From Rosellinia necatrix (taxonomy: Eukaryota; Ascomycota; Sordariomycetes; Xylariales; Xylariaceae), in contig JAGYVD010000003.1 in the NCBI GenBank assembly GCA_021209875.1, forward strand, positions 5,208,001 through 5,272,000: a stretch of DNA of 64,000 nucleotides, written 5' to 3'. Under the pieces are notes generated by a model. It was not told the DNA's origin. It was given only the letters and a program-made list of their open reading frames with translations, and made no database searches. Position numbers and translations under genes: made by a program. Positions 21,252 through 32,739 of the stretch are shown here, in pieces; the stretch's first letter is position 1, and each line of letters opens with the position of its first letter.

Positions 21252-23451
21252 CTATATAATTGTAATGGTATAACGGCCGTGGCAATCTCGCCCATGCGAT
21301 GGCACCCCATCATTGCCAGGATCGCCCATCGCCCCCATAAAGGCACACATCATTTCCCCATCCGGGCGACAGATCTCGTCGTCATGGCACTCGACCAGGC
21401 GCGCGCCCATTCCATACGTCCCCGGTTGCTTCTGTTCGCCGAGCCTCTCTGCCAGGGGAAGCCGTACAATGTCGCCCTCGATTTGGAACATTCCTACCCG
21501 TTGATACACTCCCCATGCCGGTGTGTTGGAGGCCAGGAGAAGACCTTGGATCTTATGTGGATAAGCACACTCGCGCTCGTGAAGCAGCGGCAGAACGAAA
21601 CACTCGCGAAGCACTGTCTCCTCAGTTTGCTCATTCACGTCGTCGTAGTCGGTAAATATCAGAATCTTGACCTCTTCCTCCTGGAATTTGGAGAACATAT
21701 TTCCCATCGCATGCGCGATTCGAGTTTTCCATGGCTTAGGGTCCTTCGGGATGTGCTGATCGAGAACCCCCTTCTGGTGCTCGAACAGAGGATATAAATA
21801 TCCGTTTAACACCAGTATTCCTCCTTGTACTTCGCCATACTCGTCTGCGCCCACCGGGTCGGTGGACACCTCAATGATCTTTGGTACTGTGACGAGACAC
21901 TCCCTACATCCCTGACGACGGATATTCCGATCTTCAACATGCTCGGTAGTATTGACAGACGCCCAAGACCAGGTTGGCGCGCGGTAGTCTATTGGGCGTT
22001 GATGCGCATCTCCTGAGCGATACCAGAGGAGGTCCTCGAGAAGAGTGTGTTCCCAGAGCCCAGCGAGGTACCTCGACCTTCGCACGTTTCCGAACATGCG
22101 TGCCACTCCCGCAATAGCTATAAGCTTATCTCCGGGTACTGTAAGTGCACAGAGAGTGTACTTGCGAGTGACAAGTCTCCATAGCTCAAAACAGTTGTCT
22201 TCTGTGACGCTGGCCGTGGAGAGGTTGCGGAAAAGTGAATAACCTCGTCGACTCTCCGCCGGGAAATGTTTCAGTCCCTCAATCTCACTTGTAAACCCTT
22301 CCGCACACCGGTAGAATATCTGCTTTCCCGTAAACATCACAGACCGGATAGCAAGAAGCCGTTCCTGCAAAACCCAGCCTCGCCCATAAAGAACCTCCTC
22401 CTCGAGGAAGCCACCGCTGGCCCAGTACTCATCGTCATTCTCAGTCCATTTCTCATACCTAGGCTCTTCAGGCGTTCCTATTTGGACTATGTGCGGGAAG
22501 AGCAACACCGGATCTCTTGATCCGAACATTGGATAGTGGCAGTTCCTTGAAGAGACGGCTTCAACGTTGAAAAGCCCGTTCTTGTACACGAGACTCATGG
22601 TTGCGCTTTCCTGCCGCCAATCATCTCGGCTATCCTGCATGATACACTGACCATAGAAGACACTATATCAGTTACAAGCTTGGACTCCAGTCCACACCAC
22701 TGAGATAACATACTAATGAATCAATCCAGATATACCGGACTTTGAGGCCTAACGCAATATTTATAGAATCCATGTAGAGCTTGGGGATATGCTCCAGAGG
22801 AATTGATTTCTTGAGCTCTTCCATATTCTTGGTGGTAAGCTGCAACGGTTGTTGACCTCCCCAGCAGTGACTCAAGGTGATGTAAGGTCCTATTAAGGGC
22901 GTCTCAGCTGGTTCCACAATCCGCAATTCGACGACCTCATTCACGACAGTCGCCTGAAGGAGTCTTGTAGGATACCAATTGGCGGACGCGACTTGGCAGC
23001 GCGGGTGACTTTGTCGACAGATCTGTATTTGCTCACTTATGAACCCGAAGGCCTCCTTGCTGTCCGTGCTCTGGCCAAGGATAGGTCTAGGTAAGACATC
23101 AGTCTTGTGAATCTCGGCGCATTCAAATAAGCATCCGACATCATCATATGGATATGCATCCTCAAGTAGCCGGCTTGTCGGATGCAAGGACGAAGAAAAG
23201 CATTGCACGTGAAAACTGTCTTCATCGCAGGCAACTGTCGTCTTGAAATCCGGATACAGCATCTGGAAACCATCCATCGACAATTCGCTTTTATCGATGG
23301 CAAGCTTGAAGTTGTACATGATCTTCATACACCACCAACATCTCGCCACTACGCCATCAACAAGGTCGGATGGCTTATGGTGAAGCCATGGGTTGCCCAA
23401 TCGACGTTCATGAAATGCCCTCCGGCATATATCGCAACTTTGGGCCTCCAT
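21252..23451 (-). CDS. HET-domain (heterokaryon incompatibility) protein
   Basis: Two exons (22714-23451 and 21252-22646) joined by a GT-AG intron give 710 residues. The intron falls inside the HET domain core: exon 1 ends with IWIDSL and exon 2 begins CIMQDSRDDW, which together form a hallmark HET block. Exon 1 also has the opening block YITLSHCWGG (about 190-199). HET proteins trigger cell death when genetically different hyphae fuse, and the domain is distantly related to TIR. The N-terminus has a CDICRRAFHERR...CWWC cysteine pattern before the domain, and the C-terminal 350 residues are variable and unassigned. The start at 23451 is chosen because the frame upstream is a Phe/Tyr run from T-rich leader DNA. 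Confidence 0.92.
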
Positions 23452-23935
23452 CAGACGAAGAGGCGCCGGCCACCTAAAGAAGAAAGAAAATAAAAAAAAA
23501 TAAAAATAAAAAAGATGATTAAAATAGAGGCGCTCTTCGGCGCTCTTACTCTTGGAAGGCCTAGATTGGTAGTTTCTAAAGCTACGCCGTTCATAAGGGA
23601 CCAAGATAAGTGGCTGCTCTTGGCCGCAGACTACCCCGCCATTGGAGTCACCCTTGATCCCAAATCACAAACCCCCTGGTCTAGGCCTCCTAACTAATAT
23701 CCGAATAGTTACAAGGGCTGTATATATAGCCATTCTACTAGCACGTCTTTCATTTGATTCTCTTTTTTTCTTTCTTTTTCCTGTCGCGGTGTGGTACACC
23801 ACAGTTGTATTGTAAATTCTGACTGGATTAACCCCGTCGACTTTCTGTGACGGCTGCCTTATCACAACGCTGTATTTTTTACCCTTCACTAGGTGCTACG
23901 TAATCTTGAAAATTCATGGCCATGTATATAATGTG
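23452..23935. other. Intergenic, nothing seen
   Basis: AT-rich spacer between the HET gene start and the tannase 3' end. It holds A-rich runs at 23488-23520 (HET leader) and nothing gene-like. Confidence 0.6.
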
Positions 23936-26089
23936 TTAATTCACCCACCATGTGAGAATCACAGCCGACACAGTCAACAGCGTGACGCTTGACTTCCATG
24001 ACAAGTAGTGGGCTTCGCCAGTCGAAACAGGACTGATATTGACATCGCCACTTTCCACCCAGCCGTCAGTCTCGGGCTCGATAATGGGGTTAAAAATGAA
24101 AGGAAAGGGAAGGGAAGGGAAAAACTCACCCGCAGCTCCAGCTCTCCGCATCGTCGACGTCGCCGTCGCCGTCCCAGTTCGCCATCTGCGGGTAGGGGCA
24201 CAGCGGCCGCTGCCTGAGGACGCCCGAGGAGGCGTTCGTCGGCTGCGTCCAGGTCGTGGCCACGACCCGGTCGACCGTCACGTTCTTCTCCACCCAGTCC
24301 ACGAGCGCGAGGAGTATGTCGTGCTGCGCGTCCCGGAACCCCGGGACCGACCAGACATCGTCGCCGAGGACGCTGGCCTGGGAAGGGGCGCCGAAGGCCC
24401 AAGGCGCATCTTTTTTTTTTTTCCCCGCCGGGAATCGAGTGATCAGCAAAACGAACGGTCTGGAATAAACCTCCAACTACAAGTTTTAGGAGTGGATTTT
24501 GGGTGGGGAGACAGATGATGCCCACGTTGGGTTATTCACTCCATTTGACAAATGGATTTTTTTCTTTTTTTTTAAAAAAAAAAAAAAAACAACAAAAAGA
24601 AGATGAACGAAACACAGTTAGAAGCCACATACATACCTACAGCCGTCGACCAGCAATGCTGCATCCCGGGGACCATGAAGTACCTGAAGAACTCGGCCAC
24701 GGCGGTGGCGTTGCCGCCCATGGCCCCGACGACGCGGTCGTAGTACAGGTTGGACCCCTGCGTCGGCACGAGGCCGTCGGCGGCGCCGTGGTACATGAGC
24801 ATGCGGCCGCCGCGGTCGCGGAAGGGCGCGAGGTCGTAGACGGCGGCGGTGGCGTTGCCCGGGTCGCGCGCGTCGGCGAGCGCGACGAGGGAGTCGTCGA
24901 AGTCGGCCAGCGCGAAGGACGCGTTGTCGAGCACGAAGTAGCGCGCGTACCCGATCCCGTACGGGCTCGCGTCCGAGTAGTTGAGCACCGCGTACATCTG
25001 CCGCTCGGAGCCCGGCGACAGGCCCTTGTACAGCAGCTCGCCCGCCGTCGACGATGAGTTCCAGTCCCCGTACACGTTGCGCAGCGTCTGCGCCTGCGCG
25101 CCCGTCAGGCACGCGGACCGGTTCGCCCCCGGCCGGTCGCACGACAGCGCGCCGCCGAAGTCCACGTCGCACTGCCCCGGCAGGCTGATGATGCCGTCGG
25201 CGACGCCGTCGGCGCCGTCGCACTGGCGCACGACCTCGTCCGCGACCGCCGGCAGCAGCCGCCAGTCGATGTGCTTGGGGTCGGTCGCCGGCCAGTTGTA
25301 GCGCGCCGCCTGCACGACCCACGGGTTGAGGTGGCTCGTGTACCAGGCGGCGGCGCCGACGACGACGCCGTCGAAGCTGTCCGGGTAGCTCTGCGCCTCC
25401 CGGAGGCCCTGCCGCCCGCCCGTCGAGCAGCCGCTGTAGTACGAGTGCGCGGCCGCTCGCCCGTAGTAGGCCGCCGTCAGCGCCTTCCCGAGCGTCACGG
25501 ACCCGTGCATCGCGCGCCAGCCCCAGTCGGCCTTGGCCTCGTCGTCGCCGAGCGCCCAGCTCAGGCTCGCCGTGGCCGAGTCATGGCCCGTGTCCGTCGA
25601 CACCACGGCGAACCCGTAGTGCGCCCCGGCCCCCATGTCCATCCAGTTGATGCCGCCGCCGAAGCCGCCGTTGCCGACGGCCAGGAATCTGCCGTTCCAA
25701 CCCCCTTGTGAGTCGTCGTCGTCGTCGTCGTCGTCATCGTTGTCATCTGGGAGGAAGAGCCCCAGCCGGTACGTCGACGTCGTGGAGCTCGCCACGATCA
25801 CCGTCACGGCGCACAGCGCGGGCAGGCCCGTGGGCTGCGTCGGGTACGCCAGGTCCGCGAGCCCGTCGCCGTACGTGCTGCCGGCCGCGACGGCCACCGC
25901 CCGCTCGATCTTTGCGTTCGTCGGTAGGGCATCGGCGAACGTCAGTGCGCTGCAACTTACGCTGCTGCTGCTGCTGCTGCTCCTACTACTACTGCGCTGC
26001 CTCTCATCGTGATCCGACGATGCGGCGGCCGAGACGACAAGCGCGGCGAGGGCGATGCCCACTGGTCGCCCCAGACCGTAGAGATGCAT
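23936..26089 (-). CDS. Secreted tannase / feruloyl esterase family enzyme
   Basis: Extracellular esterase of the tannase family, which splits tannins or ferulate esters of plant cell walls. A signal peptide covers about residues 1-24. The CS-D-HC triad is present: Cys221-Ser222 in GCSTGG, Asp438 in ADGLVP, and His478-Cys479 in MQHC. Exon 1 is 24637-26089 and exon 2 begins at 24409 (AAAG acceptor after a run of A). The frame can end in exon 2 with a TGA at 24126-24128, giving 578 residues with the normal family ending. That TGA sits inside a perfect GTGAGT donor; splicing to 24050 adds 37 residues with a hydrophobic tail, giving 615 residues. I extend the feature to include it, but the shorter form is possible. 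A Ser run and a nine-Asp loop are microsatellite-coded. Confidence 0.9.
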
Positions 26090-27036
26090 TTCAAAGCCAC
26101 CGCCCTTCCGGTAGCCGTCCTTTATTTTTTTTTCTTTTTCTTTTTTTTTTTATTATCCTCGTGATTGGTTTCGCTGCTTACTTGCGGACGGTGGTGGTAT
26201 GCCGGACGGGCATCTACGAGCGTTGTTAGGACGAGAGACTTGCGGAAACATTTCGGAGTTCCAATTGCCAATTTCCATTTATATATTTATATATCATTAG
26301 GTATAACTAACTAACTAACTAACTAACTAATTGACTAGTTATATATAGCATTTACTTAGTTGGTACTCTATCTATGTACTGTGCCGACGACCCCAGTTTC
26401 CCGGTACCAAAAAAAGAAAACCCCCTCGTCCGTATGCACGCACGGCTTGTTGTTCAGGCCGGTATCCGTGGTTGATAAGAAGCCGTGCCATGTCTGGTGC
26501 CATGTCTGGTGCCATGTATACCCAATCATCGTCGTCACTGTTGCACTCGGAGCTTAGCCATGTCCGACGATCTTTCGCGATCCGGAACCCCCCATACGAA
26601 TGATAGTGTAGAGCGCCACGCTGGGGACCAAAGTTCCCAAAAACCCGCGCATGCAACCTCCCTACGCCTTACTCTAATCAGATTAATGGCAGGGGTTTTA
26701 GCCTAAGGCTCTCTTTTGCATCCATCAATCAATAAGCCCGGAGAGGCACGATCATTCGACTTTAGTCTACAATCTCGACTTCGCGGATGCGGGCTCGGAT
26801 ATGGGTTGGAAATGAACATATGCTAGTCATTAAGAAATTAAGAATATAGATACTTTTCTTTGTACGGATCAAAATACCTCGCGAATACACTTCCCAGTCC
26901 GTGCTTACTACCCTGAAATGTTAACACACGAGCAAACCCAACAGACGGCGACCCATACCAACTCGGTCCCCTTTCCCCTCCCCTTTCCCCCCCTTCCCTT
27001 TCCCCCCCTTTTTTATTTTATGTTATTTTATTTTAT
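26090..27036. other. Intergenic, nothing gene-like
   Basis: Holds T-rich leader DNA of the tannase, an ACTA repeat near 26305-26330, three copies of a 12-base TGCCATGTCTGG-like unit near 26486-26520, and C/T-rich DNA just downstream of the DAL5-type transporter. Confidence 0.55.
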
Positions 27037-28909
27037 TTAAAGCGCATAGAGTCTAGGCTTAGTCCCCTCCGGTGCGGCCGCCAGGATGGCCTTGTTCCGG
27101 GCGGCGTAGAAGAAGCGCAGGCCGAGGGCGCCGAGGGCGACGAAGAACAGCATGGCGGCGTTGACGCCGTGGCCGGTGGGGTAGCCGCGGGCGGCCTCGT
27201 CGGCCTTGTAGATCCAGACGCCGGGGATCTGGCCAAGGCCGGCGCCGATGCTGACGTTGAGGGCGACGGCGAGCCCGATCGAGGCCGTGCTCCACGTGTT
27301 GGACGTCAGCCAGCCCAGCATCGGCGGGATGCACGCGAACGCGCCCGACGTGCCCACGATCAGCGTCCCGTACCGGCTCGCGTACGCCGTCGCCGGCAGC
27401 AGCGCCGACGCTAGGAACCCCGCCGCCCCGGCCGCCGCCGCGCCCGCGCAGTGCAGGCTGCGCGCGTTGAAGTGGTCCCCTGCCCAGGCGTTTAAGATGG
27501 ATACGACTATTATCATTATCATCCCACGGCCCCCCCCCCCGGTCCCAGTCGGTTAGCATGCTTTCTTATTTTATAACCAACTACCAAAAGTTCATGTGTT
27601 TCTCTCCCCCCGTTGAACATGGGAAATGGGATTCCTTCCTTACCGTACGCGATGGCCCAGGGGGGCACGGTCAGCAGCTGCGCGTGGAGGTCCTTGTAGC
27701 CGAGCCCGGCGACGATGGAGGGCGTGAAGAGCGAGAGGGAGCTGAAGGGCAGGGAGACGGCGAAGTAGATGGCGTAGTGGCCGTAGAGGCGCCAGTCCGT
27801 CAGGGTCTCGCGGGCGTCGGCCCAGGTGAGCGCCGAGGCGGACCCCTTGGAGCCGTCGACGAGCAGGCGCCGGGCCGCGAGCCGCCGCTCGTCCCCGGAC
27901 AGCCAGCCCGCCGTCTCGGGGTAGTCGGGCAGCAGGAACCAGACGAACAGCGACGACAGCACCGACGGGATCCCCTCGAGGATGAACAGCCACCGCCACC
28001 CCGACAGCCCGCGCACCCCGTTGATGTGGCCGACGCCGTACGCTATCGCCCCGCCGAACGCGCCCGCCAGCGTCGCGCTGGCGAGGATGAACGCCACCCG
28101 GACGCTGCGTTCGTCTGTTTTATACTATTTTATATTAAAAAAAAAAAAATTTCGAAAATCGCGTTAGCCGGTGTAACAAGGCTTCCAGCGCGGTTTCAAC
28201 ACAGTAGCATTTTCCTGTAAGCGCCGGGGGTGGGGGCGGACAAGGGTATTCATTTACTCACCCAGAAAGTCAAGTAGTAGACCAGACCCGGGAATAATCC
28301 GCTGTAATAACAACCAAGTCAGGAAATTCAATTCGTCCCAATCTTTTCCCCCCTTTTTCCCTTGCGTTTTTTATTTTATTTTATTCATTTTTTTTTCTCA
28401 TTGGGAACTCACGCTTCAAACACGCCGAGCAGGAAACGCACGCCGGTGATCTGGGCGTAGCTGCGGACGCCGCCGATGCCGATGGTGATGAGGCCCCAGG
28501 AGCACATGAGGAAGGCGAGCCAGCGCGAGGGGCGGAAGCGCTTGAGCAGGATGTTGGAGGGCACCTCGAAGAGGAAGTAGCCGATGAGGAAGATCATCAG
28601 CGCGATGGTGAACTGGTAGTTGGTCGTGTGCGTCTCCGTCTGCATGTCGTTGCCGGTCGACGAGTTGAGCACCTTGGCGTTGCCGATGTTAGACCGGTCC
28701 AGGTACGCCAGGAAGTAGATGGTCGCGCTCAGCGGGATGATGCGCTTGTCCTGCCGCCGCAGGAGAGCCCGCTCGGCCGCCGCCTCCCCCTCCTCGTCGG
28801 ACGCGAGCGCGGCCGAACCGGTGGTCTCCTCGGCATTCTGGCCCTCCCGCTCGTCGCTGAAGGGCTCGCTCTGCTTCTCGATGTCTACGGGCGAATCCTG
28901 TCCCGTCAT
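27037..28909 (-). CDS. DAL5-type MFS transporter (anion:cation symporter family)
   Basis: Membrane transporter of the allantoate/nicotinate/vitamin permease group. Four exons (28413-28909, 28262-28301, 27644-28124, 27037-27506) give 495 residues, the usual size. The family block YFLAYLDRSNIGNAKV lies in helix 1 and loop, followed by FEVPSNILLKRFRPSRWL. Exon 2 is a 40-nt micro-exon coding GLFPGLVYYLTFW, the helix 4 motif; missing it would break the protein. Exon 3 holds GWRWLFILEGIPS and the LLPDYPET block typical of the family. The N-terminal 60 residues are acidic and polar, likely cytosolic. The substrate cannot be read from sequence. All introns are GT-AG. Confidence 0.92.
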
Positions 28910-30887
28910 TGTGAAGGTCGACGCGCCTCTTTTCTCTTTTTGTTTTTATTTTGTTTGTTTTTTGTGTTCCCCTCTATTTTTATTGTGGCACACAAAAACT
29001 TCGACAAGAAGGTTGGAAAGCGAGTTGTTTGTTTATTCCCCGTCTTTGTATGTACCCTTGTCTTATAAGAGCTAGGTTCCCTAGCCGGAACCAAACATTC
29101 TCTCATGTGGCAGCCAAATGCAACATGGCGCCGCGGAACTATCGCCCTGGCCATCGGCGATGATTAACCTTATCTATCCCAACCTGGCCACCAATTCAGT
29201 CCCTTTCACCGCCAGTGCGAGTCTTTGGGCGCTGTCGGTCTCGTGGTATATGATAATCCCTGCGTTCTGTAGCATTGACACAGCAGACTACCGGGGCATT
29301 GGCAACGCGACCAATCACGGCGGCTTGGGTAGCATGGGGCGCGGCATATGCTGCGGGGAAGATGAATTCTTATAGGAGCTGGGAGCTGAAAAAGCATAGC
29401 TCACGTCTGCAGATCCCAGGGGGGGGTTGGGTTGGGAGGCCGAGAACAAGACGCTGACTCGATACTTATCTTGTCGATATTAAAGGGAATCTCACGCCCT
29501 CAACCTCCCGGCAATTATTTCATTCGGGCATGATTAATAGGCATGCAGCCTATATATAATACTTGCGTATCAGATGGAGGCAAAGTTGATAAGCGGATGG
29601 AAATATCGCCGCCATGCCGCCGCTCTCGGAAACTGAAGAATTGCGCAGAACATTGTTACTGTTGATCTCATTTGTCACCTCCCAACCATCAACTCACTTA
29701 GCTCTGATCATCATCCTTTTATTCCTTCGAATATTTTAAAAGTATAATAACTGCCCGTTGCACTCAACTGCCTGGATCCATTCTCTTTCCTTGCGCCTAT
29801 AATAACTGGTGTTATGACGACACTGACGGCACTGACGGCACTGACGGGTAAGAAGTGCGGATTGTATCTGGTTTGAAAACAGCAATAGTTGGTTACCTTA
29901 GCTGAAGGTTACCTTGTGCACGATTTGATACTACTGTGTGTACTACCCGGATACTGAAGCACCTGTTGCTCTGTGCCACTTTACATAATGAGATAGCCTC
30001 ATTTCCGATGCCCGTTTACTTCGTCTCAGGAAATTCGCCGCTTCTTCATCTCGTGAAGCCCCAACCTCACGTTTCCTCGTCCCATTCCCGGCCAAAGTCA
30101 TACGGTACCCGCAGCCTGGGACGGCCATGACGCCGGTCTAGATAAATCTCTTCACCCAAGCATCCCACCCTCTCTCCATTACATAATTAATTAACTTGCC
30201 GGTGCGTAATAGAGCGCCTTTACTCATCTTCGTTAGCAAACCGGTACGACCCCGGTATGCGAGAGGGCGAAGAAGGCGAAGAGGGAACGGAGAAGCAGCG
30301 CAAACACGGTCATCTCAACCAAAGGAGACATGACAGCAATCAGGCTCTGACGTAAGAACCACCCAACGCCAACGTGAAGTTAAGTACCTAGGTTAGATGG
30401 TGCCTTGTCTTGTCATCAAGCACAAGAAAATACGAGACCAATATACGCCGCATCCTCGCCAGGACTCAACCAAGTGGCGTGGCTCCTCGCCCCGGGCATC
30501 ACCGTAGCCAATCCATCCACAAAGTCCTGTCACAGCTCGAGGGCTAGCCTTTGGATTTGGTCCTAGTGGCCACCACGTGTAAGCTGAGCCGTTGCTTCCG
30601 AGGGGGGCGATGCTGCGACGAACCTACCGTAATTTATTAATTTCTTTTCCTCCTTCCGTAGTTTGTCTTAACACGAGAATGATCACGGGAATCGGGTAGG
30701 CTACTAGTAACTCTGGGCCAACATGTTATGATTATTCAACAATACGAGGAGGATGGATATAAATTAAATTCAATCCTGCTCTCGAACACATGTCAACGAT
30801 TATCCCGCTTCTCCAGCTCTCGATCAAATCCCATCGTGACTCTTCTACCTCGATATATCATCGACTGCTAAAAGGAAAACATACAAA
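28910..30887. other. Large intergenic region
   Basis: Two kilobases between the divergent transporter and AA1-like genes. Contents: T-rich leader of the transporter, a CACTGACGG tandem repeat at 29821-29847, and probable promoter DNA of the AA1-like gene. ORFs at 29118-29375 and 29936-30130 show no recognisable content. Confidence 0.5.
29821..29847. repeat. 9-bp tandem repeat CACTGACGG x3
   Basis: Three exact copies in intergenic DNA about 1 kb upstream of the AA1-like gene. Confidence 0.85.
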
Positions 30888-31520
30888 ATGAAGACCTTCG
30901 CGCTCCTCACCTGCCTCCTACTGGGCGCCACAGCCACCCCCCGTCAAGCAGAGGCAGGCCATCACACAAGCCCAAGTCAGCGGCTTCGCGGCCAGCACGA
31001 ATCCCAACGGTGACGGTGCCACGTAAGTGATTCCCTTCCCGCATCCCCATCCCCATCCCCATCTCATCCTCCGGTCCCCCGCCTTGCCTTTCCCCCCTTG
31101 TCCACGCCAACCCTGCCACGGCATTGGCCCATAACCCTTATCTCGGGCTGACGACGCTCTTTTCTTTTTTCTTCTTTTTTTTTCCCCATCCGTAGGATTG
31201 CGTACGACTTCGAGATCCCAGGGGTCCTAGCCACGCACTGCACGTACGCGGACTCGACGTCGGGGTCGAGGCTGCCGGCCGTGCCGCTGACGACGCGCTG
31301 CGACGATCCGGCCGTCCGGTGGCAGTTCCGCCAGGACCCGTCCATCCCGGGGACCGAGGGCCGGTACCGCATCGTCGTGGTCCGCTCGCTGCCCGACTCG
31401 GCTGCCGAGGAAGCCGGCTTCTACGAGTGGCCCGCCAGCGACTTCCCGCTCGTCATCGGGGGCGTCGAGGCCGAGACCGTCTACCAGGGCGCGTCCGACT
31501 TCACCATCGACCTCTCTTAA
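30888..31520 (+). CDS. AA1-like (Alt a 1-type) secreted protein, frame-broken
   Basis: A small secreted beta-barrel protein of the AA1-like family (Alt a 1, PevD1 and Hrip1 relatives), known as fungal allergens and plant-elicitor effectors. Exon 1 (30888-31022) starts with a clean signal peptide, MKTFALLTCLLLGA. Exon 2 (31196-31520) carries the family core with its cysteines and ends at TAA. The reading frame of the signal peptide does not continue into the mature part: the switch falls at a run of six C (30937-30942), and one extra base would explain it. Followed literally, the start frame stops before the intron. I regard an assembly insertion as more likely than a pseudogene, because both parts are otherwise intact and the splice sites are good. 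Confidence 0.75.
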
Positions 31521-31900
31521 AAAAAAGTCCGTCGAGGCAAAGGAGGGAGAGTTTGGTGTGGTTTTTTGAGGGATAGGGATGGGGGTAGGGCGCGCGTTCT
31601 AAATCACGGGGTAGAAGGAAAGGAAAGGATAGGAAAGGAGAGGTGCGGCGGGAGATAGACAACAACAACATTGCAGCTCGTCAGGGGCAAAATACCCTAG
31701 ACTTCGGAATTGGTTCTTTAGACATGACTTTCGCGAGAGCAATAATACATCACCTACGCCTTCCACGGGGCACCAACTGACCGCCCTTCTCCTAGTGACT
31801 GACAGACCAAGCCAACACGCATATAAGCCAAACCCAGCCCCATCGCTTTGTATATACATCCCGCTCCTCCCAACACTTGACCCCCTTCCTGTCTACTGCC
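31521..31900. other. 3' flank of AA1-like gene
   Basis: About 380 bases, purine-rich just after the stop codon; nothing gene-like. Confidence 0.55.
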
Positions 31901-32554
31901 TTACCCGAGCGCCGGCGTACTCGGCTGCAACAAGCTCCGCGGCCTCGGCCGGCGCTCCGCCCGAGATCCCACACCGGCCTCCACGCCCACCTCCACCTCC
32001 ACCTCCGCATCCGCATCCGCATCCGCATCCGTCACGCCCACGGCCGACCCGCCATCGCCCCGCCGCATCGACGGCTCCTCGGACCTGGTCCGCCTATGGC
32101 GCCCCCTCGGCCGCGCATCTGCTGACGCCGACGCGGCGCTGAGCGCGGCATAGAGCGACCCCGGCGCGAGCGCCGCGCCGCCGCTCCCGAACCTCGACGA
32201 CGTCCTCTTCGCGCCGCCCTCGCCGCCCCGGCCCCGATGCTGCTGCTGCTGCTGCTGCTGCCCCTCCTCCCGTGCCGACCCCTTCTCCTCCTCCCGTATC
32301 GCGGATAGCGGCGGGAACGCGAACGCCGGCAGGCTAAGCGGTCGAAGGCCTTTGGGTTGCCGCGGCGGCGGTGGTGGTGGTGGGGCGTTGGCGGTTTCGG
32401 GTCCTTCTCGCGACCGGTCCTCGCCTGGAGGAGGAGGAGGAGGGGGGAGGAGGGTGATCCCATTGCGTGACGGCACCCTTCCCCTTCCCCTTCCCCTCCA
32501 TCCATCGCCCATTCCCATCCTCCCCGTCTTCAGCGCCATACCCCCACATGCCAT
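31901..32554 (-). CDS. Doubtful low-complexity frame downstream of the APH-like gene
   Basis: An open frame of 217 codons with Pro, Gln and Asp-Ala/Glu-Val runs coded by microsatellites. One segment, LSLPAFAFPPLSAIREEEKG, and a Ser/Arg segment RTRSEEPSMRR look like ordinary protein rather than translated repeat. It could be a C-terminal exon of the phosphotransferase-like gene at 32746-34449, reached through frame changes, or a separate gene, or noise from GC-rich DNA. A second frame at 32334-32810 contains LDWWMLWREAV, which also looks protein-like. I cannot decide. Confidence 0.25.
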   Translation of the reverse strand: MACGGMALKTGRMGMGDGWRGRGRGRVPSRNGITLLPPPPPPPGEDRSREGPETANAPPPPPPPRQPKGLRPLSLPAFAFPPLSAIREEEKGSAREEGQQQQQQQHRGRGGEGGAKRTSSRFGSGGAALAPGSLYAALSAASASADARPRGRHRRTRSEEPSMRRGDGGSAVGVTDADADADAEVEVEVGVEAGVGSRAERRPRPRSLLQPSTPALG

Positions 32555-32739
32555 TCACACGGTCTCCGCCAAGGGCAAAAGAATCAATCTCGTCCCCCCC
32601 ACCTATCTCCCCGACCCCGGTGCCCTCCCCGGTATCCCGGAACGGCCGCGGCGATATCTCCGTCTTCCCCCACCTTCGACACCGCTCCCTGCGCCTCCGC
32701 AGCCGCCTCGCCCAATCGCCACTATCACCACCACCACTA

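Noticed and set aside
24503..25711. Long plus-strand frames opposite the tannase
   Set aside because: They lie opposite exon 1 of a gene with an intact CS-D-HC triad and are Arg/Val/Gly-rich shadow translations.
24126..26089. Possible biosynthetic gene cluster from tannase, MFS and methyltransferase genes
   Set aside because: No polyketide synthase, peptide synthetase or terpene synthase is present, and the genes are far apart with unrelated housekeeping genes between.
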